A stretch of DNA of 64,000 bases from Cyclobacterium xiamenense. Lineage in GTDB: Bacteria; Bacteroidota; Bacteroidia; Cytophagales; Cyclobacteriaceae. Below the pieces are notes generated by a model, which was not told where the DNA came from, did no database searches, and saw only the letters and a program-made list of their open reading frames with translations. Location of the stretch: assembly GCF_009467825.1 (NCBI RefSeq), contig NZ_WIOK01000020.1:1-64000 (forward strand). The letters are read 5' to 3'. This document shows positions 28,176-36,478 of this stretch, piece after piece (position 1 is the stretch's first letter; each line of letters starts with the position of its first letter). The position numbers and the translations under genes were made by a program.

Positions 28176-29762
28176 ATGAAAAATTTACGTTATATAGTGC
28201 TAGGAATTTCTATCTCCATGATGGGATGGATGGGTTGCCAGCCCGACCTTTTGGAAACCATCCCGAACGATCGGATTTCAAAGGAAATATTTTGGCAGAC
28301 GATTGAAGACGCCACCTTTGCCGCGAACGCGGTTTATCCTTCTCTGGATGGGACCAGCCTGTTTTCCTACGATGGGCTTAGCGACCACGTGTTGACCAAT
28401 CATCCCTTCAATGCCAACGTGGAGTTGCAACGCGGATTCGGAACCATTGCCTCTGGCAGGTACTTTAGCGAGTGGCAGAATGCCTACCGTGCAATTCGGC
28501 GCGCCAATGATTTTATGGACAACATCGATCAGGTTGAGGAATCCGATCAGGAAGCCATCAACCGCCTGAAAGGAGAGGTGATGACCCTGCGCGCTTACCA
28601 GTACATCAAGCTGGCCATGCTGTTTGGGGACGTTCCGCTGATCACTTCGGGATTAGACATTGAGACCGGGAGAACGGTCACCAGAGACCCGGTGAGTCAG
28701 GTATGGGATTTTGTATCTGCCGATTTGAGCCAGGCGGCAGATTGGCTTCCCTATCAGAATGGAGGAAGAGTTGGAAAAGGCGCAGCGCTGGGATTAAAAG
28801 CCCGAGCCATGCTCTACGCAGGCCGGTACGACGAGGCGGCCGCTGCCGCTAAGACCATTATCGATAGTCAGGAGTACGCGTTGTATCCGGATTATTTTGA
28901 GCTCTTTCAGTACGAAGGGGAAAGTAGCCAGGAAGCGCTTTTGTCCAGGGAATTTGCTGCGGATGTCAATGCGCACAATATCTACGCCACCGCCGCGCCT
29001 TGGAGTCAGATTCCGGGCAGTACGGGCAGTCTGTATGTTCCGACTCAGACCCTAATCGACCTGTACCCCATGGCCAACGGATTGCCGATTTCAGATCCAA
29101 ACAGCGGTTACGACCCAAGAAATCCCTTTGAAAACAGAGACCCCAGGCTGTACCATTCCGTGTTCCTTTCCGAACGGACCCCTCTACCGGATGGAGGCAC
29201 CTATGGCTCGACCCCTGGAACGGACGGATCGGATGCGGTTCAGATCACCGTTTATTCCACCGCGACGGGATACAATATCCGCAAGTACGTAGATGAGGAA
29301 GATTACAACAACCCCTCCAATTCCGGACTAAACGTCATGTTGCTGCGCTATGCAGAGGTTTTACTCACCTACGCGGAGGCAAAAATCGAGTTGGGCCAAA
29401 TCGATCAGTCGGTGTACGATGCGATCAACCAGGTCCGGCAGCGTTCCAGCGTCGGGTTGCCTCCGATTACGCCGGAACAGGCTGGAACCGTAGACGAATT
29501 ACGGGAGCGGGTACGAACGGAGCGTTCCATTGAACTGGCATTTGAAGGCTTTCGCCTCTTTGATATCCGTCGTTGGGAAGTAGCAGAACACGTGATGCCA
29601 GGGGTTCCGATGGGAAGGTATTACGAAGACAATGGTGAATGGGTGCAAATCCGATTGGATGGCTTTGACCGGTCTTTTGACCCAAGCCGGGATTACCTAT
29701 GGCCCATTCCCCTGCGGGAGCAGGAGTTGAATACCAACTTGACACAGAATCCAGGTTATTAA
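28176..29762 (+). CDS. SusD/RagB-family surface glycan-binding lipoprotein (PUL 2)
   Basis: This 528-residue SusD-like lipoprotein has a lipidation cysteine at residue 21 (GWMGC). Characteristic segments are RLKGEVMTLRAYQYIKLAM, LLRYAEVLLTYAEAKIELG, INQVRQRS, RVRTERSIELAFEGFRLFDIRRW, and the C-terminal LTQNPGY. The ATG at 28176 is chosen because it gives a compact lipoprotein leader; the frame is open 33 bases further upstream. It partners the STN-type SusC and is followed by a clear terminator, so the next sulfatases are probably transcribed separately or by read-through. Confidence 0.95.
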   Translation: MKNLRYIVLGISISMMGWMGCQPDLLETIPNDRISKEIFWQTIEDATFAANAVYPSLDGTSLFSYDGLSDHVLTNHPFNANVELQRGFGTIASGRYFSEWQNAYRAIRRANDFMDNIDQVEESDQEAINRLKGEVMTLRAYQYIKLAMLFGDVPLITSGLDIETGRTVTRDPVSQVWDFVSADLSQAADWLPYQNGGRVGKGAALGLKARAMLYAGRYDEAAAAAKTIIDSQEYALYPDYFELFQYEGESSQEALLSREFAADVNAHNIYATAAPWSQIPGSTGSLYVPTQTLIDLYPMANGLPISDPNSGYDPRNPFENRDPRLYHSVFLSERTPLPDGGTYGSTPGTDGSDAVQITVYSTATGYNIRKYVDEEDYNNPSNSGLNVMLLRYAEVLLTYAEAKIELGQIDQSVYDAINQVRQRSSVGLPPITPEQAGTVDELRERVRTERSIELAFEGFRLFDIRRWEVAEHVMPGVPMGRYYEDNGEWVQIRLDGFDRSFDPSRDYLWPIPLREQELNTNLTQNPGY

Positions 29763-29769
29763 TGAACCC

Positions 29770-29802
29770 TTCCCTCCGGTGTAGCCCGGAGGGAATTTCT
29801 TT
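29770..29802 (+). terminator. Rho-independent terminator after PUL 2 SusD
   Basis: A ten-base-pair stem, ttccctccgg (29770-29779) with ccggagggaa (29786-29795), has a six-base loop and is followed by a T-rich tail. Confidence 0.85.
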
Positions 29803-29817
29803 CTCACCGTAAATCCG

Positions 29818-29825
29818 TATCTTTA
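29818..29825 (+). promoter_or_regulatory. Possible -7 promoter box before sulfatase at 29838
   Basis: TATCTTTA matches TAnnTTTG in seven of eight positions and lies just upstream of the start codon, after the SusD terminator. No clear -33 element is visible, so this is a weak call. Confidence 0.3.
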
Positions 29826-29837
29826 AAACAAAAACGC

Positions 29838-31283
29838 ATGATGATCAAGCAGGCCTTTCTGGGATTATTCCTTCTAAGCTGGATTTCGGTAAACGCGCAG
29901 TCCAGCGACAAACCAAATGTTCTTTTTATTATTTCCGACGACCTGACCACTACCGCCGTTTCTTCCTACGAAAACAGTGCCGGCTACACACCCAATATAG
30001 ATCGCCTGGCCAGCGAAGGAACCCGATTTACCCGTGCGTACTGCCAATACCCGGTTTGTGGGCCTTCCCGTGCCTCCCTGATGTCCGGCTACTATCCCCA
30101 TGCCACGGGCACCTTTGGCTACGTGAGTGGACGGGAAAATATTGGACCGGATAAAAAAATGTGGCCCCAGCTTTTCAGAGATAATGGCTGGCATACCGCA
30201 CGCGTAAGCAAAATCTTTCACATGGGCGTGCCCATTGATATTGAAAAAGGATCCAATGGTACCGACGACGAGGCTTCCTGGACCGAGCGGTACAACAGCC
30301 AGGGACCCGAGTGGACCGCTGAAGGAGAAGCAGAATTGGTGCAGAACAACCCCTATGGCCTGTTGCCCAGAAAGGGCGGCAATGTCATGACCATCGTCAA
30401 AGCCGACGGAGACGATTTGGTCCATTCGGACGGCAAGACCGCGCAGAAAGCCTCTGAGTTGATTCGGAAGCTGAAGGACCAGCCCTTCTTTTTGGCGGTG
30501 GGCCTGGTGCGGCCTCACGTCCCTTTCGTTGCGCCGAAAACGTACTTCGATCGGTATCCCTACGAGCAGACCGTATTGCCTCCAAAAGTGCTCGGTGATT
30601 GGGACGATATCCCGGAACGGGGTATTAACTACGTAACCACGCTGAATGCGAAAATGACGGAAGAACAACAGAAGAAAGCCATCGCGGCCTATTATGCTTC
30701 CGTCACCTACATGGATGCACAAGTGGGCAAAATCCTGCAAACCTTAGAAGAGGAGGGACTCGAGGAAAACACCATCGTGATCTTTACCTCCGATCACGGC
30801 TTTCACCTCGGAGAGCACGATTTTTGGATGAAAGTCAGCCTGAAGGAAGAGTCTTCCCGCGTACCCCTGATCGTCAAGGTGCCAGGGAAAGCCCCACAGG
30901 TATGCCATTCCTTTGTCGAGCTAATCGATTTGTATCCCACCGTAACGGAGCTGGCAGGAGTGCAGGCAGTGGACCGGATTCAGGGCAAAAGTTTTGCTCC
31001 GGCGTTGGATGATCCCGCTTATCAAACCCGGGAGTTTGCCTTCTCGGTCAATACCTGGAGAGGTACCCATACCTTTCTGATTCGAAACGAAAAGTGGGCC
31101 TTTATCCAATATGGAGAGGAAGGAGAGGAAGGGATGGAGTTGTTTGATATGGAGCAGGATCCCAAGCAATACACCAATCTGGCCCAATTACCCGCTTACA
31201 AAAAAACGGTGGAACGTATGCAGGAAATACTCCAAACGAAGCTCCGCGAGGTCCGGGATAATGACCTTCCCGAAAAAGGATAA
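29838..31283 (+). CDS. Type I sulfatase, iduronate-2-sulfatase-like
   Basis: This 481-residue sulfatase has a signal peptide ending in VNAQ and motifs SDDLTTT (residues 33-39), VCGPSRASLMSG (cysteine 74), LVRPHVPFVAPKTYF and TSDHGFHLGEH. The SDDL..., GYTPNIDRLA and RPHVPF combination is typical of iduronate-2-sulfatase-like enzymes, which remove 2-O-sulfate from uronic acids or related sulfated sugars. The assignment to that subgroup is from motif resemblance only. It is the first of three sulfatase genes downstream of PUL 2 and may act on material imported by that SusC/D pair. Confidence 0.92.
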   Translation: MMIKQAFLGLFLLSWISVNAQSSDKPNVLFIISDDLTTTAVSSYENSAGYTPNIDRLASEGTRFTRAYCQYPVCGPSRASLMSGYYPHATGTFGYVSGRENIGPDKKMWPQLFRDNGWHTARVSKIFHMGVPIDIEKGSNGTDDEASWTERYNSQGPEWTAEGEAELVQNNPYGLLPRKGGNVMTIVKADGDDLVHSDGKTAQKASELIRKLKDQPFFLAVGLVRPHVPFVAPKTYFDRYPYEQTVLPPKVLGDWDDIPERGINYVTTLNAKMTEEQQKKAIAAYYASVTYMDAQVGKILQTLEEEGLEENTIVIFTSDHGFHLGEHDFWMKVSLKEESSRVPLIVKVPGKAPQVCHSFVELIDLYPTVTELAGVQAVDRIQGKSFAPALDDPAYQTREFAFSVNTWRGTHTFLIRNEKWAFIQYGEEGEEGMELFDMEQDPKQYTNLAQLPAYKKTVERMQEILQTKLREVRDNDLPEKG

Positions 31284-31459
31284 GTAATGCCAGAAGTAAG
31301 TTGTCTTAATCAAATGATGATGAGATGGTTATGCCTATTTGGTTCAATGTTTTTTTGCCCATTGATTCTCCCATGCAGGAGCAGCCCGCGGGCAAAAATG
31401 TTCCCTTTCCTTTACCTGACTACTGCATCGATGCATTCCAACTACCAAACCCAAATCGG

Positions 31460-32872
31460 ATGAAAACCCCTGTGCACGTTACCTTTTCGCTAGTGCTGCT
31501 GCTATCCATTGCCGGGATTGCTACTGCCCAAACTACCGGATCCGGTGGACCGCAGGAGTCAGCGCCAAACATACTGATCATCACGGTAGACAATGTGGGA
31601 TACGGGGACCTGAGACCGTTTAACGAGGCTTCTCCTATTCACACACCTAACCTGGATTTGCTTGCACGTCAGGGAGCCCTGTTGACGGATTTCTACACGG
31701 CGTCCCCCACCTGCACAGCGTCTCGAGCGGCCCTCCTCACCGGCCGGATTCCCCAACGCAACAAGCTATCCGAACAATTGGTAGGCCTTGCAGGTAACTA
31801 CGGCGTCGGACTTCCCCACTCGGAAGTAATCCTCCCGCAGGTGGTCAAGAACAGTCCGCACGGATACGCCACGGCTGCCTTTGGAAAGTGGAACATCGGC
31901 TTTGCTCCGGGGTCCCGCCCCACCGAACGCGGGTTTGACGAATTTTTGGGCATCGCTTCGGGAAATGCCGATCATTTTACCCATGTGTACGCGGGTAGGA
32001 AAGACCTGTACCACAATACGAAAGCCATCAACCGGGAAGGGGAGTACAGTACCGATTTGTTTGCGAATGCGGCCATCTCCTTTATCGAGGACAAAACAGA
32101 CGAGGGGCAACCCTGGATGGTGTACCTGCCCTTTGACGCACCCCACCATCCGGGTGACCGGAATGTGGCGCCTGATGAGCCCAATACCTGGAAAGCGCCG
32201 GACCACGCCTTTGCGCCTTATGGCCTGTCGCCAGAGGTAACAGACCCCAAACAGCGCTTCAACGCGGTGGTAACGGCCATTGACCTGGCCATCGGTAGGT
32301 TGATGAAGCGCCTCGATGCGTTGGGAATTGCCGACAATACCTTCGTCTTCTTTTATTCGGACAACGGGGCCTTTTATCCCTACCTGGATATTCAGTCCAA
32401 TGCACCCTTTTCCGGAGCCGGGGTGACCCTTTGGGAAGGGGGTATCCGCGTCCCGGCCATCGTGCGCTGGCCAGGAAGGATCGCTGCCAATTCCCGTATT
32501 GGTACCCGCTTGTGGTCACCCGACCTGTTTGTGGCAGCCGCTTCCCTGGCAGATGCTCCCTTGCCGGAGGATCGCTTTATTGATGGAAAGGACCCCTTGC
32601 CGGTACTTACCGGTGAAACGGTGCATTCCCCGCATGCAGCCCTTTACTTTCGTTACCAGCAATATGCGGCACTGATTTGGGGAGAGTATAAAATTTTGCG
32701 GGAAAAACCCTCCGAGCCATGGAAACTGTTTCACCTTCGCGAGGATCCTTCGGAATCCCTGGATTTGGCGGAAACCCGGCCCGAACTGGTTAAAAAGCTC
32801 GAAGAACCTTACCGACTGACCGAAGCAGAGATAGAAAGTTATTTGGAAAGGGAAAAAAATACGCTACCTTAA
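31460..32872 (+). CDS. Type I sulfatase with CTASR motif
   Basis: This 470-residue sulfatase uses the ATG at 31460, which is followed by a good signal peptide ending in TAQ; the open frame extends to 31325 without a plausible leader. The maturation motif is CTASR (cysteine 85), with alanine in place of proline, an accepted variant. The first metal motif reads VDNVGYGD instead of the usual DD, so one calcium ligand is asparagine. The second metal motif is SDNGAF, and GKWNIG provides the conserved lysine. It probably removes sulfate esters from a sugar in the periplasm. The next sulfatase starts 25 bases after it. Confidence 0.9.
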   Translation: MKTPVHVTFSLVLLLSIAGIATAQTTGSGGPQESAPNILIITVDNVGYGDLRPFNEASPIHTPNLDLLARQGALLTDFYTASPTCTASRAALLTGRIPQRNKLSEQLVGLAGNYGVGLPHSEVILPQVVKNSPHGYATAAFGKWNIGFAPGSRPTERGFDEFLGIASGNADHFTHVYAGRKDLYHNTKAINREGEYSTDLFANAAISFIEDKTDEGQPWMVYLPFDAPHHPGDRNVAPDEPNTWKAPDHAFAPYGLSPEVTDPKQRFNAVVTAIDLAIGRLMKRLDALGIADNTFVFFYSDNGAFYPYLDIQSNAPFSGAGVTLWEGGIRVPAIVRWPGRIAANSRIGTRLWSPDLFVAAASLADAPLPEDRFIDGKDPLPVLTGETVHSPHAALYFRYQQYAALIWGEYKILREKPSEPWKLFHLREDPSESLDLAETRPELVKKLEEPYRLTEAEIESYLEREKNTLP

Positions 32873-32897
32873 TTCACCCAAATCAATCTGGCACCTC

Positions 32898-34430
32898 ATG
32901 AAAAATATCACGTATCTGAACTACCTGTCCCTGTCAACGTTCCTGCTGTTTCTAACGTTTTCCTGCAAGCAATCTACAGAACAAGCGGCCGAGACAGCGC
33001 CGGTACTGCCCAATGTGGTCTTGCTATTGGGAGACGACCACGGATGGGACGAGACCGGTTACAACGGGCATCCCTACCTGAATACCCCCGTGCTCGACGA
33101 AATGGCAGCGACCGGCCTGCGCATGGATCGCTTCTACTCGGCCTCCCCGGTTTGCTCGCCTACCCGCGGGAGCATCATCACCGGAAGGCATCCCAATCGC
33201 TACGGTACCTTCACCCCCGGCTACTCCATACGGCCGGAAGAAATCAGTATCGCCAGCCTGATGCAAGAGGCAGGCTATGCCACGGCGCACTACGGGAAAT
33301 GGCACCTGGGCCCGGTGAAAGCCTCCTCCCCAACCAATCCGGCAGCGATGGGCTTTCAGGAGTACCTTTCTCACGACAATTTTTTTGAAATGAATCCCCC
33401 GCTTTCGGACAACGGTGCCGAGCCGGTGATCTTCCAGGGAGAGAGTTCCGAGATTCTGGTCCGCGAAGCCCAGCAGTTTATGGATCAGGCACTGGAACAA
33501 GGCAAGCCTTTCTTTGTAGTTATTTGGTACGGTTCTCCGCACGAGCCCTACAGCGGGCTGCCCGAAGACCTGGCCTTGTACGAGGACCTGCCCGAGGATT
33601 TCGGCGACCGGATGGTGCGGTTGACCTCCAACGAAACCGGTGCACCGGTAGAGCGCCTGCAGCGCGAGGTGCTGCAAGAGCGTTTTGCGGAAATTACTGC
33701 TATGGACCGGTCCATTGGACAATTGCGCAACTACCTCTCGGAAAAGGGACAGCGGGACAATACGCTACTTTGGTATTTTGGTGACAACGGCACCCCTCAG
33801 GAGGGAAATGCCACGGTGCCATTCCGGGAGCAAAAGGGAAGTGTATACGAGGGAGGAATCCGCGTACCGGCCGTGTTGGAGTGGCCGGCCAAACTGTCCC
33901 AGGCCCTGGTATCCGACGCTTCTCTGGTGTCAAGCGATGTATTGTCTACGCTGTGTAGCCTGGTAGGCATTCCCCTTCCGGAAAGGCCGCTGGATGGACT
34001 GGATATCAGCCCGGTTTTTGAAGGAAAGATGGACCAACGACCGGAGCCCATTGGTTTCTGGAACGGACGGCCCCGCAGCGGAGGAGAGGACCTGGAACCT
34101 TACATAGCAGCCGAGTTGCAAACCGGGACCACGCCTCTGGTAAAGCTAATGAATGGCATCGCGACCCGAAACTTCAGAAACTACCGCCATCCAGATATAG
34201 AGGAGGAGGATTTTGCCGGTGACCGGGCCTGGCTGGATTACCCCTACAAATTGGTGATCCACGGAAAAACCGGGGAGGATACGAAACGGGAACTCTTCGA
34301 TTTGTCGACCGACCCGGCAGAGGAGCATAACCTGTATGCCGATCAGCCAGAGCGCGTCGGAACAATGGAGCAGGAGTTGCGAAATTGGCAGCAGTCCGTG
34401 CTGGAAAGCCTAACAGGCGCGGATTATTGA
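32898..34430 (+). CDS. Type I sulfatase, predicted lipoprotein
   Basis: This 510-residue sulfatase has a lipobox-like LTFSC (cysteine 23). Motifs are GDDHGWDETG (near residue 45), VCSPTRGS (cysteine 86), GKWHLGP and GDNGTP. The N-terminal GDDHGW and YNGHPYLNTP pattern marks a recognisable bacterial arylsulfatase subgroup. Its 3' end overlaps the convergently transcribed GH10-like gene by seven bases. It closes the three-sulfatase set behind PUL 2. Confidence 0.92.
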   Translation: MKNITYLNYLSLSTFLLFLTFSCKQSTEQAAETAPVLPNVVLLLGDDHGWDETGYNGHPYLNTPVLDEMAATGLRMDRFYSASPVCSPTRGSIITGRHPNRYGTFTPGYSIRPEEISIASLMQEAGYATAHYGKWHLGPVKASSPTNPAAMGFQEYLSHDNFFEMNPPLSDNGAEPVIFQGESSEILVREAQQFMDQALEQGKPFFVVIWYGSPHEPYSGLPEDLALYEDLPEDFGDRMVRLTSNETGAPVERLQREVLQERFAEITAMDRSIGQLRNYLSEKGQRDNTLLWYFGDNGTPQEGNATVPFREQKGSVYEGGIRVPAVLEWPAKLSQALVSDASLVSSDVLSTLCSLVGIPLPERPLDGLDISPVFEGKMDQRPEPIGFWNGRPRSGGEDLEPYIAAELQTGTTPLVKLMNGIATRNFRNYRHPDIEEEDFAGDRAWLDYPYKLVIHGKTGEDTKRELFDLSTDPAEEHNLYADQPERVGTMEQELRNWQQSVLESLTGADY

Positions 34431-35662
34431 GTCAAATCGATTCGCAGCAGTCCGGCTTCCTTGCGAAGCTCTACATCCTGGCTTTTTCCATTCACCGTAA
34501 TCCGGTACTGGCCAAAGAAAGCCGGTAGTTCCCAGGTTTCTTGGGCATTAAAACGACGTTCTGCTTTTGTCCACCATTGGCCAAATACCAGGTTTTGGTA
34601 AGCGTTGGCAGCCGGCCGGGCTTGCCAGTCCCGGGTGTACAGGGAAGAGGCAGGAATCCAGTTGACACCTTCCCAGAATCCCCACATCAGGATGCCTTCC
34701 ACGGCCGGATGAGCAAAGCAAATGCGGTAGTAGTCCACAAGTTCCTGTGCATTGAGGGCCTCCTCTTCTGCGGTCATCGGCAGTTGGGTATCTCTGTAAA
34801 ATTTGGAGCGCTGTCCGGGCATGTTGAATTCGGTGATTCGGATGGGTAGCCCAAACTGGGCCAGGGAGTCCAGGCTGGCTTGCAGCGCCATGCGATCAAA
34901 GCTGCTGCCGTGCAGGTGTCCCTGAACTCCGATACCGGCGATCGGCAGGCCCTGCGCCAGCAGGTCCCGGATTTGGCGCAGGTAATCCTCCAGTCGGTTG
35001 CCCGTTAGGATATCGTAGTCGTTTAGGTAGAGTTTTGCATCGGGATCTCCTTCCAGTACCCACCCGACCATTTTGCCGGTGATACCCGGCCCCAGGCGTT
35101 CCTCGTAATAGTTGCCATGAATCATTTCGTTATTGAGGTCGTATTCTGCAAAACGGCCTTTGTAGCGGCGGGCAATGGAAATGGCTCGTTCCCGGATGGT
35201 GCGTTCCAGTTCGTCATCGCTCAGTTCTTTTACCCAGGGCTGCACAAATTTCTCAATGCCCCAGAACAGGTTGTGTCCCCGAAGGAGCAGGTTATTCTCC
35301 TCGGTCCATGCCAAAATGCCTTCCACGGTTTGGTGGTTGACTTTTCCTTTTTCGGGTTCCATATTGGCCCATTTTAGCGCATTTTCCGTGACAGCACTGT
35401 TGAAGTTTTCCAGAAAACGGGCGCTGTACCTGCGCCGGTCGTCCGGGTCCATGCTGCCCGATCCCAGGCCGTTGGCAATGGCGGCACCGAACCAGAATTC
35501 GTGAGCGAGCTGGGTAACCTGCACGTTTGCACCCGCAGGGGCGGTAATGAGGAGTTGACCTTTGCGGTGTCGGGAGATGGCCTGGTCCAGGTAATCCGTT
35601 TGGGATTGTGCTTGGTGAGCTAAAAAACTTAGAAGAAACAATAGAAAGCCGAATCGAAGCAT
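34424..35662 (-). CDS. GH10 family endo-beta-1,4-xylanase-like glycosidase
   Basis: This 412-residue secreted protein has a signal peptide (residues 1-20) and a GH10 TIM barrel. NALKWANMEPEKG, LRGHNLFWG and DLNNEM (acid/base glutamate 179) are visible, as are GIGVQGHLHG and ITEFNMP (nucleophile glutamate 278). In classical GH10 xylanases the first glutamate lies in WDVVNE; here it is YDLNNE, so this is a divergent member that may prefer a different beta-linked polymer. A C-terminal beta-rich segment of about 50 residues follows the barrel. It is transcribed toward the PUL 2 sulfatases and overlaps the last one tail to tail by seven bases. Confidence 0.88.
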   Translation of the reverse strand: MLRFGFLLFLLSFLAHQAQSQTDYLDQAISRHRKGQLLITAPAGANVQVTQLAHEFWFGAAIANGLGSGSMDPDDRRRYSARFLENFNSAVTENALKWANMEPEKGKVNHQTVEGILAWTEENNLLLRGHNLFWGIEKFVQPWVKELSDDELERTIRERAISIARRYKGRFAEYDLNNEMIHGNYYEERLGPGITGKMVGWVLEGDPDAKLYLNDYDILTGNRLEDYLRQIRDLLAQGLPIAGIGVQGHLHGSSFDRMALQASLDSLAQFGLPIRITEFNMPGQRSKFYRDTQLPMTAEEEALNAQELVDYYRICFAHPAVEGILMWGFWEGVNWIPASSLYTRDWQARPAANAYQNLVFGQWWTKAERRFNAQETWELPAFFGQYRITVNGKSQDVELRKEAGLLRIDLTQ

Positions 35663-35748
35663 CGTAAACTGGGTTTTGGAAGGATTGTTTAGGGGTGAAA
35701 TGTACGGATTTTTAGAACGAAAGGAAAGCAGGTAGGCAGGGTGCGCAC

Positions 35749-36210
35749 TTATTCCCCGGGAATTGTCTGGGTAAATTCCGCCCGGGTCATAAGCAGGGGT
35801 AAGGCAATCAGGAACAAGGCTACCAGATTGATCAGTACCACGTTGTAAAGGGCGCCGTAATAGACGGAAACGCCGCTATCGATCAAAAACCAGGAGGTGA
35901 TTCCGTACCACATGGCCCGGTAGGCCCAGGGTTCCTTCTTTTTAAACGCATTTTCTGAAATCAGTAGCATCAGTGTATGGAACCCGACAATGCTGCCTCC
36001 GATAATGCCAAAGAGCCAGTTTTTAAAGACCAGAACCTCCCGGCTAAACGGCTCCCCTTCGAAAAAAACCTGCCGGCTGAAGGCATTGTGTTGGGCAAAA
36101 AAGATGGAATTTCCTGCAAAGGCTACCAACAAGCCAACGGCAATAATCAGCAGGTTGGCGTAGGTCAGCCATTTTTGCCAAAAAACGAATCGTTGCTCCC
36201 TGTTGCTCAT
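35749..36210 (-). CDS. Four-helix integral membrane protein of unknown function
   Basis: This 153-residue protein has four predicted membrane helices, at about residues 15-35, 68-88, 100-120 and 124-143. An amphipathic stretch between the first two (FEGEPFSREVLVFKNW) is probably extracytoplasmic. I do not recognise a named family. It lies 86 bases upstream of the GH10-like gene on the same strand and may share its transcript, with no functional link evident. Confidence 0.7.
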   Translation of the reverse strand: MSNREQRFVFWQKWLTYANLLIIAVGLLVAFAGNSIFFAQHNAFSRQVFFEGEPFSREVLVFKNWLFGIIGGSIVGFHTLMLLISENAFKKKEPWAYRAMWYGITSWFLIDSGVSVYYGALYNVVLINLVALFLIALPLLMTRAEFTQTIPGE

Positions 36211-36315
36211 GGGTAAATCCGGTGTGTTTCACGAGTACAGCCCACTTGCAGGGATCCGTTTCCGGTCTGTCAGGGATGGACCAGTGAGCGTCCATATATA
36301 GCCTAACGGAATGAG

Positions 36316-36344
36316 ACCTGTCAGGTTTCCAAAACCTGACAGGT
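36316..36344. repeat. Perfect 13-bp inverted repeat (hairpin)
   Basis: acctgtcaggttt (36316-36328) is followed after three bases by its exact reverse complement aaacctgacaggt (36332-36344). It lies between divergently transcribed genes, so it is not an obvious terminator. Hairpins with this ACCTGTCAGGTTT core recur between genes in many Bacteroidota as far as I recall; copy number in this genome is unknown. Confidence 0.65.
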
Positions 36345-36402
36345 TTGGCCTTAAACAGGTAGTCCCCAGCGCAGGCATTTTTGCCAGATTCGGGGCAATC
36401 GG

Positions 36403-36433
36403 TTGATTTGCCAAAAGGAATCCCGTATATTTC
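36403..36433 (+). promoter_or_regulatory. Possible Bacteroidota-type promoter for sulfatase at 36479
   Basis: TTG at 36403-36405 and TATATTTC at 36426-36433 are spaced by 20 bases, close to the TTTG-N19-TAnnTTTG pattern. The sulfatase start is 45 bases downstream. Confidence 0.35.
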
Positions 36434-36478
36434 CTCTAAATCGACGGAACCGTCCGTCTCAACCCAACCGAATTACCC

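Noticed and set aside
29874-30740. 288-codon antisense frame inside the iduronate-sulfatase-like gene
   Set aside because: Long but entirely opposite a confirmed gene; a by-product of codon composition.
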